In this document: positions 1-6,421 of the stretch, one piece after another
Position numbering within the stretch: the stretch's first letter is position 1
How the letters are laid out: the number at the start of each line of letters is the position of its first letter
Assembly: GCA_031288815.1 (NCBI GenBank)
Contig: JAITQR010000054.1
Coordinates: forward strand, 1-12,326
Source of the DNA: Treponema sp.
GTDB taxonomy: Bacteria; Spirochaetota; Spirochaetia; Treponematales; Breznakiellaceae
DNA length: 12,326 bases
Direction of reading: 5' to 3'
Translations under genes and position numbers: made by a program
The notes under the pieces: model-generated
The model's database searches: none
Seen by the model: the letters and a program-made list of their open reading frames with translations, nothing else
Told to the model about the DNA's origin: nothing

Positions 1-2
1 CC

Positions 3-122
3 TACGGCACTGGTTCTAAAACGGACGCTTTCGAATTCAGCACGATAAGATTTATGAAGAGTGAACTTATCGGCCCGGTAGTGGAAACTTTCTTCATCGC
101 CGTTAGTACGAAACGCACCTAA
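3..122 (+). CDS. C-terminal end of an unidentified protein, cut by the window edge
   Basis: This frame stays open from the first complete codon to a TAA at 120-122, giving about 39 residues that end ...FFIAVSTKRT. The other two plus frames hit stops within the first 50 bases, and a strong intrinsic terminator follows 38 bases later, as expected for the end of a transcription unit. The fragment shows no motif I recognise, so no function is proposed. Its codons (TCT, ACT, GTT, AGT, ATA) are noticeably less G/C-ending than those of every other gene in the window. This could mean a gene of different origin, or a chance open stretch. Confidence 0.55.
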   Translation, partial: YGTGSKTDAFEFSTIRFMKSELIGPVVETFFIAVSTKRT

Positions 123-160
123 GTCCTGTGCTCGCCGGCGCACTTAAAGCCGGTAAAAGC

Positions 161-190
161 AGGCGGGGCCTAGGCCCCGCCTTTATTTTT
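161..190 (+). terminator. Palindromic rho-independent terminator
   Basis: A perfect 22-base palindrome (161-182, centred on CCTAGG) forms a very GC-rich stem and runs directly into CTTTATTTTT. It ends the transcript of the gene that stops at 122. Read on the minus strand, the same palindrome is followed by TGCTTTTACC, so it could also stop weak leftward transcription, but the T-rich tract is clearly better on the plus strand. Confidence 0.87.
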
Positions 191-418
191 TATCGGGTAT
201 CATGGGGCCCTCGTTACCCGCTTCCGCATTTGCCTCATTCTTTGTTTATTCTTCCTTCGTGCGCCTTTTCGCCTGGCCTTCGGCCTTGGTGGTAAAATTT
301 TTAGCTTGTCTTTTAGTCCAATCAGCCTGGGAGGGCGGCGAAGACGCATGAGGGGGATCGGAAATCCAGCCCTCCGTGTTCGTCCAAACGGCCCTGGTGG
401 TTATTATCTTTCCCCGCA
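191..418. other. Gene-poor interval with no convincing feature
   Basis: Together with the terminator before it and the promoter after it, this makes about 330 bases (123-453) without a well-supported gene. A minus-strand open frame runs from an ATG at 453-455 (or 417-419) down to a TAA at 246-248. It encodes a small basic-tailed peptide, but there is no ribosome binding site before either start and I recognise nothing in it. A 13-base near-repeat, CGGCC(T/C)TGGTGGT, occurs at 281-293 and 389-401. I see no tRNA or riboswitch. Confidence 0.4.
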
Positions 419-448
419 TTGCGTAATCCGGCCCGGGTGCGCTATTAT
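419..448 (+). promoter_or_regulatory. Candidate promoter for the rhomboid gene, placed for a leaderless mRNA
   Basis: TTGCGT at 419-424 and TATTAT at 443-448 are separated by 18 bases. The -10 element matches the consensus at five of six positions. It ends five bases before the ATG at 454, so transcription would start at or next to the start codon. The absence of any Shine-Dalgarno sequence before 454 fits. The -35 element is weak and nothing has been tested. Confidence 0.35.
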
Positions 449-453
449 GGCCC

Positions 454-1047
454 ATGCGGATCAAGTACAACGCCCCCACGGTGCTTACCTTTACGTTTGT
501 CAGCGCCGGCGTCCTGTTCCTCTCCCAGACCCTGTTCCGCTTCTACCCCCTGGAGGAAACCTGGTTCATGGCTCCCGGAAAAGGCGCCTTTAGCCTCGGA
601 AATTTCCGCTGCTGGATCACCCTTTTCAGCCACGTGGCCGGGCACGCCAACTGGACCCACCTGCTTTCCAACTTCGCCTTCATCCTCCTCATCGGCCCCA
701 TTCTGGAGGAAAGCTACGGCTCCCTTCCCCTCCTGGTGATGATCCTCATCACCGCCCTGGTAACCGGGATACTGAACCTGCTCTTTTTCAGAACCGGCCT
801 TATGGGCGCTTCCGGAATAGTGTTTATGATGATCCTCCTGGCCTCCTTTACCAACTTTACCGCCGGGGAGATCCCCCTTACCTTTATTTTGGTGCTGGTG
901 CTCTACCTGGGACGGGAAATTGTCAATTCCTTCGGTTCCAACAATATTTCCGAGTTCGCCCACATTGTAGGCGGCTTTGTGGGGAGCCTTTTCGGCTTTT
1001 TCAGACCCCCGGCGGTGAAAAAGAGCGGCCCTGCGGATAAACTCTAA
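454..1047 (+). CDS. Rhomboid-family intramembrane serine protease
   Basis: This 197-residue, very hydrophobic protein has the rhomboid signature. HLLSN (His69, Asn73) lies in the early membrane segment, the GASG motif holds the predicted nucleophile Ser120, and the catalytic-dyad partner is His170 in FAHIVGG. Hydrophobic stretches near 9-26, 71-82, 92-112, 119-131, 141-151 and 168-183 fit the usual six-helix core. Rhomboids cut transmembrane substrates within or near the membrane; the substrate here is unknown. The size is typical of a minimal bacterial rhomboid with no extra domain. ATG 454 is the only start before an upstream in-frame TAA (424-426), and it lacks a ribosome binding site. The short charged C-terminal tail (PPAVKKSGPADKL) is probably cytoplasmic. 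Both catalytic residues are present, so it is likely active. Confidence 0.9.
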   Translation: MRIKYNAPTVLTFTFVSAGVLFLSQTLFRFYPLEETWFMAPGKGAFSLGNFRCWITLFSHVAGHANWTHLLSNFAFILLIGPILEESYGSLPLLVMILITALVTGILNLLFFRTGLMGASGIVFMMILLASFTNFTAGEIPLTFILVLVLYLGREIVNSFGSNNISEFAHIVGGFVGSLFGFFRPPAVKKSGPADKL

Positions 1048-1075
1048 TGGCGCGTTGAGCTTAACGGAGGGCGGC

Positions 1076-1177
1076 ATGTATACCCGCCGGAAAATCGAAA
1101 ACCGGGACAAAACCCCCGGTATGAATCCGCCCGGATCGGCGGTATCCCGCGTGAAGATCCGAAGCGGCGACGCATAA
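1076..1177 (+). CDS. Possible 33-residue small protein
   Basis: An ATG at 1076 follows a good ribosome binding site (GGAGGG, 1066-1071) with a four-base spacer. The frame runs 33 codons to a TAA at 1175-1177. That TAA overlaps the AAGGAGG ribosome binding site of the next gene, the usual layout for translational coupling. The peptide is basic and hydrophilic (it begins MYTRRKIENRD and ends VKIRSGDA), with no membrane segment and no similarity that I recognise. It could be a real small protein, a leader peptide that tunes the downstream oxidoreductase, or chance. Two short inverted repeats lie within it, including ACCGGG...CCCGGT. Confidence 0.4.
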   Translation: MYTRRKIENRDKTPGMNPPGSAVSRVKIRSGDA

Positions 1178-1182
1178 GGAGG
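1176..1182 (+). promoter_or_regulatory. Ribosome binding site of the oxidoreductase gene
   Basis: AAGGAGG sits five bases before ATG 1188, a near-perfect Shine-Dalgarno match that fixes the start of the downstream gene. It overlaps the stop codon of the possible small ORF. Confidence 0.8.
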
Positions 1183-1187
1183 CCGAT

Positions 1188-2177
1188 ATGAAAGACATCG
1201 TTAACTGGGCGCTGGTGGGAACCGGCGGTATCAGCAACCGTTTTCTTATGGGTTTGCGCTACGCGGAAGGCGCCCGCGCCTACGCGGCGGTTTCCCGTTC
1301 CCGGGAAAAGGCGGAACGGTTCGCCTCCCGCAACGGCATCGAAAAAGCCTACGGGGATTACGGGGCGATGCTGGAAGACCCGGCGGTTGACGTGGTTTAC
1401 ATCGGGACTCCCCATGTTACCCACAAGGAACTGGCGATCAGTGCCTTCCGGGCAAAAAAAGCGGTACTCTGCGAAAAACCGGTAAGCCTCAACGGGGCGG
1501 AGCTGGCGGAGATGATTGCCGAGGCCAGGGCGAATGGGGTGTTTTTTATGGAGGCCATGTGGACCCGCTTTGTTCCGCCTCTCCGCAAGGTTCGGGAATG
1601 GCTTGCCTCGGGGATCATCGGGGAGATCAAAATGGTACAGGCGAATTTCTGTTTCGCCGCGGCTTTTAACCCGGCGGGGCGTCTTTTCAATATCGGGCTG
1701 GGGGGCGGCGCCCTTCTTGACGCCGGGGTGTACCCCATTTCCCTCGCCTCCATGGTATTCGGCGGGAAAAAGCCCGAAACCATTGCCTCACTGATGTACC
1801 GGGGGGAAACCGGCGTTGACGAGGAAGTATCGGCTCTGCTTTCCTACGGCGGGCCGAGGAAAGCCCTGGTGAGCGCCGCCATCGGTACCGCGGCGGTAAA
1901 CGACGGGTGGATATACGGAACCCAGGGCCGGATCCATCTGCCGGATTTTGTGTTTTCCCACCGCGCCGAACTGGCGGTGCCCGGGCGCTACACGTACCAT
2001 TACGAGCCGGACTTTGTTTCCAACGGTTACAACTACGAAGCCGAAGAGGTGACGCGCTGTATCAGGGCGGGAAAGCGGGAAAGCGAAACCATGAGCCTTT
2101 CCGAATCCCTTGTCATTATGGAGACCATGGACCGGATCCGGGCCCAAAACAGCTTCGCTTACCCCGGGGAGTACTAG
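1188..2177 (+). CDS. Gfo/Idh/MocA-family NAD(P)-dependent oxidoreductase
   Basis: The 329-residue protein has an N-terminal Rossmann fold (residues 6-120) with the nucleotide-binding motif GTGGIS at 11-16. The family motif EKP follows at 96-98 (Lys97 is the conserved catalytic or cofactor-contacting lysine), then the C-terminal substrate domain. EAMWTRFVPP (122-131) and GGGALLDAGVYP (172-183) resemble the dihydrodiol dehydrogenase-like branch of the family, whose members oxidise or reduce sugars, inositols or cyclic diols. The substrate cannot be read from sequence. The length is typical and the start is fixed by AAGGAGG five bases upstream. There are no sugar-utilisation genes beside it. Its stop codon overlaps that of the convergent gene at 2174-3505, with no terminator visible between them. 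Confidence 0.9.
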   Translation: MKDIVNWALVGTGGISNRFLMGLRYAEGARAYAAVSRSREKAERFASRNGIEKAYGDYGAMLEDPAVDVVYIGTPHVTHKELAISAFRAKKAVLCEKPVSLNGAELAEMIAEARANGVFFMEAMWTRFVPPLRKVREWLASGIIGEIKMVQANFCFAAAFNPAGRLFNIGLGGGALLDAGVYPISLASMVFGGKKPETIASLMYRGETGVDEEVSALLSYGGPRKALVSAAIGTAAVNDGWIYGTQGRIHLPDFVFSHRAELAVPGRYTYHYEPDFVSNGYNYEAEEVTRCIRAGKRESETMSLSESLVIMETMDRIRAQNSFAYPGEY

Positions 2178-3505
2178 TCCGCCAGGGCGGCCAGGGAAGC
2201 GTTTATCCACTCGTTGGCCTCCTGGGGGAAAAAGTCCCTTACCAGGAGAAATTCCCGCAGGGCTTCCCGGTAAGAAAGGGAGAAGTACAGAGCCTGGGCC
2301 AGGTAGAACCGGGCCCGGGCCGCGATACCGGCGCTGTGGTAGCGCGAAAGGTAGCGCCGCAGCTCAAGGCAGGAATTTTCCCAGTCTCCCCCGACAAAGT
2401 GGTCCCGCACAATGGTTTTAAGGGCCCACTCTTCCCCCACCGCCTCTTCGTCGTCCAGATCCTGGCTGAAAGCCCTGGGCCGCTTCTTTGGCAAAGGCCG
2501 GGGCCCGGGGGGTATGAGGCTTTCCACAGCCCGCCGGACGGCCGGACTCAGCGGGACAGGTTCGGCCGGGGCTTCCGCGAGACCCTCAAGCTCCGGCGCC
2601 GCGTGCTCCAGGGACATCAGGGGCAGGGGCATGGAGCGGATCTCCGCCTTTACCCCCGGAAGCCCGACCCGGCCCTTGCCGGCTTTTACCTCCACGGGCC
2701 CCTCCGTGGCGTTGTGGCCCGGATAGATCCCCACCTTGCCCCTGGTAAGCTCATCCTCAAAAATTACCGCGTAGTAGTACTGAATCCCCGGTACCGGGTA
2801 GTCGGTAAACGGGGAGGAGAGCCCGGTCTGGACGATCACGGCGCTTAGAAGGTCGATGGTCCGGGTAATAGGCCGCACGCTCCGGTACAGCACCAGGTTT
2901 CTGCCGGGAAAATTCGTGAGAAAGCTGACGCTTACCTCTTCGCCCAGCACCTTTGTTTCCAGGGCGTAGATACCCCCCCGGATCCCCGCCGGTTCCGGAT
3001 CATCCGAAAAGGAGGGCGTTTCGGGAAAAAGGATATCGGAAACATCCACCGCGATCGAATTAGCCCCGGGAAGCAGGGTATCGTACCTTTTGCCGCTCTC
3101 GTCGCTGGCGGCGACAAAATAGTATATCCTCCCGGCGCTTTCCGCCTCGTCGATGTAGTATTCCACCCCGTAGGGCGTCTCCACGGGCCGGGGTTTTCCT
3201 AAACCGGGCTGGGCGCTATTGAAGGGCGTATCGGACCGGTAAATATACACCGGCCCCCTCGCGTCCGGGGAATCTTTCCAGGTAAGGCGGATCAGGTTGT
3301 TCTTTGCCTCCGCTTCCAGGCGGCTGACAAAGGGGACGGTACTTCCCCCGGCGGAACTCCCCCACTGGGAAAAAGCCGCGGCCGGGAAGAAGAAGAGGAG
3401 GGCCAGCAGGAGCCGCGGGAGAGCGGGGTTTAGCGGCCCCCTACGACAAACTCTTAGGGCATATTTTACAGAATCAAGCGTGAATCCCGGATTTTTTGCC
3501 TTCAT
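2174..3505 (-). CDS. Exported protein with two fibronectin-III-like regions and a TPR-like C-terminus
   Basis: This 443-residue protein has an N-terminal signal sequence with a long polar lead (1-29), a hydrophobic core (LLLALLFFFPAAA, about 32-44) and a likely signal peptidase I site after AFS (46), so it is probably periplasmic or surface-located. Residues about 58-155 and 178-262 are beta-rich. They contain the pattern LTWKDSPD...VYIYRSD...YYFVAASD, recurring as FLTNFPGRNLVLYRS...YYYAVIFED, which looks like two fibronectin-III-type modules. A Pro-rich linker (about 300-350) leads to a helical segment (about 365-440) containing ARFYLAQALYFSLSYREALREFLLVRDFFP, discussed here only as a TPR or YbgF-like repeat. 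A TAG lies directly upstream of ATG 3505 in frame, so the start cannot be earlier, and no ribosome binding site is seen. The function is unknown; a cell-envelope scaffold role is inference. Confidence 0.82.
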   Translation of the reverse strand: MKAKNPGFTLDSVKYALRVCRRGPLNPALPRLLLALLFFFPAAAFSQWGSSAGGSTVPFVSRLEAEAKNNLIRLTWKDSPDARGPVYIYRSDTPFNSAQPGLGKPRPVETPYGVEYYIDEAESAGRIYYFVAASDESGKRYDTLLPGANSIAVDVSDILFPETPSFSDDPEPAGIRGGIYALETKVLGEEVSVSFLTNFPGRNLVLYRSVRPITRTIDLLSAVIVQTGLSSPFTDYPVPGIQYYYAVIFEDELTRGKVGIYPGHNATEGPVEVKAGKGRVGLPGVKAEIRSMPLPLMSLEHAAPELEGLAEAPAEPVPLSPAVRRAVESLIPPGPRPLPKKRPRAFSQDLDDEEAVGEEWALKTIVRDHFVGGDWENSCLELRRYLSRYHSAGIAARARFYLAQALYFSLSYREALREFLLVRDFFPQEANEWINASLAALAD

Positions 3506-3546
3506 CTATACAATAATCGGCAGAAACGAGCCAAAAAAGGAGTGGG

Positions 3547-3575
3547 TTTACAGATCCCCTCTTTTTCCGTAATCT
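3547..3575 (+). promoter_or_regulatory. Candidate sigma70-type promoter for the prfB operon
   Basis: TTTACA (3547-3552) and TAATCT (3570-3575) are 17 bases apart in the 89-base gap between the two divergent genes. The -35 matches at five of six positions. The -10 matches at three, including the most conserved first, second and last bases. Transcription would begin close to 3582, leaving only a very short leader before the ribosome binding site AGGAG at 3584-3588. Confidence 0.35.
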
Positions 3576-3594
3576 GTTTTTGCAGGAGAATAAC

Positions 3595-4726
3595 ATGCTT
3601 TTATCCGAATTAGGGGCCCCTATTGGGGAATTATGGGAAAAAATCGACAAAACCTGGAGGCGTCTTTGAAGAGCCTGAGGGGGGAAATTCCGGCAAGCCC
3701 ATAAGCGCGCGGATAGCGGAAATCGAGGCCCGGGCCGGGGAAAGCGGTTTTTGGAACCAGGGGGATGCCGCGGAAAAGCTCATGGGGGAACTTAAATCCC
3801 TCAAGGCCCGCTACGAACCCTGGAAAAACCTCCGCGCGGAAACAGAGGATCTCAGAACCCTCTGGGAACTGGCCTGTGAGGCGAAGGACGAGGGGGAGGC
3901 GGAGGGCATAGAGGCGGCGCTGAAGGATCTTTCCGCCCGTTACGAGAAGCGGAATATTTTTGAGCTTATGCCCGGGGAAGTGGACAAGAACGGCTGCTTC
4001 CTCACCATCCACTCCGGCGCGGGCGGAACCGAGGCCTGCGACTGGTCCCAGATGCTCTACCGTATGTACCTGCGCTGGGCGGAGCGGAAGGGGTTTGCCA
4101 TGGAAGAGGTGGACCGTCTGGAGGCGGAGGGGGGGATCAAGTCCGCCACCTGCCGCATCGACGGGGAGTATGCCTACGGCTACCTGAAGGGCGAGAGCGG
4201 GGTGCACCGGCTGGTGCGGATCAGCCCCTTCGACGCCAATGCCCGACGGCACACCAGTTTCGCCAGCGCCTATGTGTTTCCCGTTATTGATGATACTATC
4301 GAGGTGGAGATCAGGCCAGAGGATCTGCGGGTGGACACCTACCGGTCCGGGGGAGCGGGGGGCCAGCATGTCAACAAGACCGACAGCGCGGTGCGTTTTA
4401 CCCACCTTCCCACCGGAATCGTGGTGGCCTGCCAGAACGAGCGGAGCCAGATCAAGAACCGGCAGATCGCCATGAGCATGCTTAAAGCCCGGCTTTACGA
4501 ATACTACCGGCAGGAGAAAGAGCGGGAAAACGAGAAATTCGCCCAGGAGAAAAAGGACATTTCCTGGGGCAACCAGATACGTTCCTACGTGTTCCAGCCC
4601 TATACCCTGGTAAAGGATTACCGGACCAAGGCGGAGGCGGGGAACATCCAGGCGGTGATGGACGGGGACATCGATTCCTTTATCGAGGAGTACCTCCGCT
4701 TCGCCTGGAATAACAAACAGAAGTAG
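3595..4726 (+). CDS. prfB: Peptide chain release factor 2, expressed by a programmed +1 frameshift
   Basis: RF2 recognises UGA and UAA stops and releases the finished peptide from the ribosome. ATG 3595 follows AGGAG (3584-3588) with a six-base spacer. The first 24 codons (starting MLLSELGAPIGELWEK) end at an in-frame TGA at 3667. A +1 slip at CTT lets translation continue from GAA 3668 to TAG 4724-4726, giving 376 residues, close to the E. coli length. In that numbering the stop-codon selector SPF is at 210-212, which marks RF2 rather than RF1 (PxT). The peptidyl-transfer motif GGQ is at 255-257 inside SGGAGGQHVNK. An automatic caller would probably start the second frame at ATG 3623 and miss the true N-terminus. 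It is the first gene of the rightward cluster. Confidence 0.96.
3656..3670 (+). promoter_or_regulatory. prfB programmed +1 frameshift site
   Basis: GGAGG (3656-3660), a three-base spacer CGT, the slippery CTT (3664-3666) and TGA (3667-3669) followed by A reproduce the established bacterial RF2 recoding signal. In that signal an internal Shine-Dalgarno sequence exactly three bases before CUU-UGA drives slippage. When RF2 is scarce the UGA is read slowly and frameshifting makes more RF2, so the gene regulates itself. The base after the stop is A, whereas the well-known E. coli site has C. Confidence 0.93.
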
Positions 4727-4731
4727 TGTCT

Positions 4732-4757
4732 GTCCATAATGCGTCCACATTATGGAC
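4732..4757. repeat. Perfect 10-bp inverted repeat just after prfB
   Basis: GTCCATAATG (4732-4741) and CATTATGGAC (4748-4757) are exact reverse complements around a six-base centre, CGTCCA. The repeat begins five bases after the prfB stop. No T-tract follows, so it is not a standard intrinsic terminator. It could be an mRNA hairpin that protects or punctuates the prfB transcript, a protein-binding operator, or part of a small repeat element. Confidence 0.7.
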
Positions 4758-4766
4758 TCGGATCGT

Positions 4767-4858
4767 AAGTCCGCGGCCTGTTGCGCCTGTGGATTTTCGC
4801 GCCGCCAGCGGCGCGAAAACACCGATTGTCCGGCGTGCTTTCAAAGCCCGCGGGACTT
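4767..4858 (+). promoter_or_regulatory. Nested stem-loop structure upstream of the PEGA protein gene
   Basis: An outer stem pairs AAGTCCGCGG (4767-4776) with CCGCGGGACTT (4848-4858), ten base pairs with a single bulged G. It encloses a perfect 11-bp hairpin, TTTTCGCGCCG (4794-4804) with CGGCGCGAAAA (4809-4819), around a CCAG loop. The structure ends five bases before the GGAGGAGG ribosome binding site of the next gene. There is no T-tract, so it is not a usual terminator. It may be a structured mRNA leader or a REP-like repeat. The pairing is seen in sequence; the function is inference. Confidence 0.5.
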
Positions 4859-4863
4859 CTTAC

Positions 4864-4871
4864 GGAGGAGG
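4864..4871 (+). promoter_or_regulatory. Strong ribosome binding site that sets a TTG start
   Basis: GGAGGAGG lies just before TTG 4874 (five bases from the first GGAGG). It decides the start of the PEGA protein gene in favour of this TTG over the TTG at 4781, which lies inside the inverted-repeat region and has no ribosome binding site. Confidence 0.7.
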
Positions 4872-4873
4872 AC

Positions 4874-6421
4874 TTGTTTTTTACCCGGCGGCCGGTTTTG
4901 GTTTTTTTCCCGGTTCTGTTTTTTTTACTCTCCACCGCGTTTCTGTTCCCCCGGGGCAAAAAAGAGGCGGAGGAGCCAAAGGAACCGAGGGATACCGAAT
5001 GGGTTCTCTCGGTTACCGCCTTTGACGTATCCGCCCTGTCCGAGCCCCGCAAGGTCATCGGGGAGCTGCTTCAGAGGAGCCTGGTGGATTCTCTTAATTC
5101 GGTAAGCTACCGCATCCGGGTGTCTCCCGAGTACGCCTGGTACGAAGGCCGCGCCTGGAGCAAGGATAAGGGGGCCGCCGCCAAAGCCCTGGCGGCGAAG
5201 CTGGAAGAGCGGGACAAGCTGCTTTTCCGGGGAGATCCGGGGTGGCGTTACCGCCGCGGCCTGAAAACCATCGAGAACGAAATAGAAAAACTGGAAGAGG
5301 CGCTGCGGAAAACGGTGTCGGAAAGACCCCTGGTGGAACAAGAGCCGGTTTTTCGTTTCTCCCAGGGAAACCAGGACGGCAAATTCCCCGACCCGCCCGG
5401 GGCCGGAAAGGAGTACCGGTTCTGCCAGGACCAAAAGGCCGACGCTTTCCTTGTGGGAGCCGTCAGCGAGTACTACGGCAGGATATTTATAGCCCTGAAA
5501 CTTTACGCCGCCTATACCGATACCTATATTTACGAAGACCAGATTATTTTTTCCCCCACCGAGATTGTCGGCGCGGCGGCCGAGCTTTCAAGCCGGCTCA
5601 GCTCGGCGGTCTCGGGCTCCCCGCCAGCGGAGATCGCGGTCAGCACGGGGCTTCCCGAATCGGTGATCCTGATCAACCGGTCTTTCGCCGGCCAGGGGGA
5701 ACTGGAACGCAAGGAACGCCCCCCCGGTAAGGTGACGGTGGAAATTCTCGCCTCCGGTTACGAGAGCGCCCGGGAGGAGCTGGAGCTTAAAGGCGGGGAG
5801 CTTACGGAACTAACGGCGAATCTCCGGCCCCTGGATCTTAGCCCGACGCGGGTGGAATCCGCCGGGGGAACCGTACTTTCGGTGTACCTTGGCGCCGAGT
5901 ATATGGGGGAATCCCCCCTTACCCTGATGCTGCCCCTGAACCGGCTTGAGCATCTGTACGTGGAAGACCGCCGGGGGGAAGTGGCCGAACTGGTGTTCCC
6001 CGTGCGGCCCCCCGACGCCGGGACAGCCTCCCTGCCGAACTGGTTTTCCCAAAGCCAGTTCGGGGGTATTTTCGGGAAAAAGAGTTCCCTGGAAGACAAC
6101 GGACTTGTTCTCTATACCAAGCCCCTCCCCATGGGCAGGGACAGGGTAGACAAAGCCCGGCGGCGCTACTACTGGGCCTGGGGCGGAACCTGGATTGCCG
6201 GCATAGCCGCGTGGATGCTCTACGGAAACTTCCAGTCCCAGTCCGAGGCCCTGGATTTCAGCTCCAATCCCGGCAAGGATATGTACGATTCCGCCCTGCA
6301 GGCGAATTATCTGGCCATAGGGAGTATCGGGCTGGTGAGCCTGGCGGTCCTGGTGGAGTTTATCCAGATGGGCCGGTATATCCACGCCGCCGGTGAAGAC
6401 GCCCCGACGATGGTAAAATAA
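4874..6421 (+). CDS. Membrane-anchored PEGA-domain envelope protein, function unknown
   Basis: With TTG 4874 as start the protein has 515 residues. It begins MFFTRRP followed by a hydrophobic segment (about 8-26, VLVFFPVLFFLLSTAFLFP) that is a signal anchor or uncleaved signal; there is no lipobox cysteine. Residues about 42-75 and 190-250 resemble the nucleotide-free alpha/beta module of CsgG or LpoB-type outer-membrane assembly proteins, a weak match. A charged helix lies near 128-150. Two PEGA-like beta modules follow (about 255-315 and 322-367; note RPPGKVTVEILASGYES). Two hydrophobic helices near the C-terminus (about 431-450 and 479-503) anchor that end in the membrane, leaving most of the chain probably in the periplasm. 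The gene lies 22 bases before ftsY, so it is co-transcribed. A structured gap separates it from prfB. A role in envelope assembly is inference. Confidence 0.8.
   Translation: MFFTRRPVLVFFPVLFFLLSTAFLFPRGKKEAEEPKEPRDTEWVLSVTAFDVSALSEPRKVIGELLQRSLVDSLNSVSYRIRVSPEYAWYEGRAWSKDKGAAAKALAAKLEERDKLLFRGDPGWRYRRGLKTIENEIEKLEEALRKTVSERPLVEQEPVFRFSQGNQDGKFPDPPGAGKEYRFCQDQKADAFLVGAVSEYYGRIFIALKLYAAYTDTYIYEDQIIFSPTEIVGAAAELSSRLSSAVSGSPPAEIAVSTGLPESVILINRSFAGQGELERKERPPGKVTVEILASGYESAREELELKGGELTELTANLRPLDLSPTRVESAGGTVLSVYLGAEYMGESPLTLMLPLNRLEHLYVEDRRGEVAELVFPVRPPDAGTASLPNWFSQSQFGGIFGKKSSLEDNGLVLYTKPLPMGRDRVDKARRRYYWAWGGTWIAGIAAWMLYGNFQSQSEALDFSSNPGKDMYDSALQANYLAIGSIGLVSLAVLVEFIQMGRYIHAAGEDAPTMVK

Noticed and set aside
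246..455. A small minus-strand ORF head-to-head with the rhomboid gene
   Set aside because: It has no ribosome binding site at either candidate ATG and no recognisable sequence. The palindromic terminator could serve it, so it is left as a weak possibility rather than called.
1907..2848. A plus-strand open frame of about 313 codons spanning the convergent junction
   Set aside because: It covers parts of two well-supported genes on opposite strands and its translation is Pro/Gly/Arg-rich without motifs.
3623..3667. ATG 3623 as the prfB start
   Set aside because: It has no Shine-Dalgarno sequence and would discard the conserved frameshift cassette. ATG 3595 has AGGAG at ideal spacing.
4794..4819. 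Intrinsic terminator call for the GC hairpin
   Set aside because: The stem is preceded by T and followed by A on both strands, the opposite of what a terminator needs.
3620..4822. A minus-strand open frame of about 400 codons opposite prfB
   Set aside because: prfB has the SPF and GGQ motifs and the frameshift site. The antisense frame shows no domain and no ribosome binding site that I can see.
4781..4873. A 31-codon N-terminal extension of the PEGA protein from TTG 4781
   Set aside because: It lacks a ribosome binding site, would translate the inverted-repeat region, and would place about 37 polar residues before the signal segment. TTG 4874 has GGAGGAGG just upstream.
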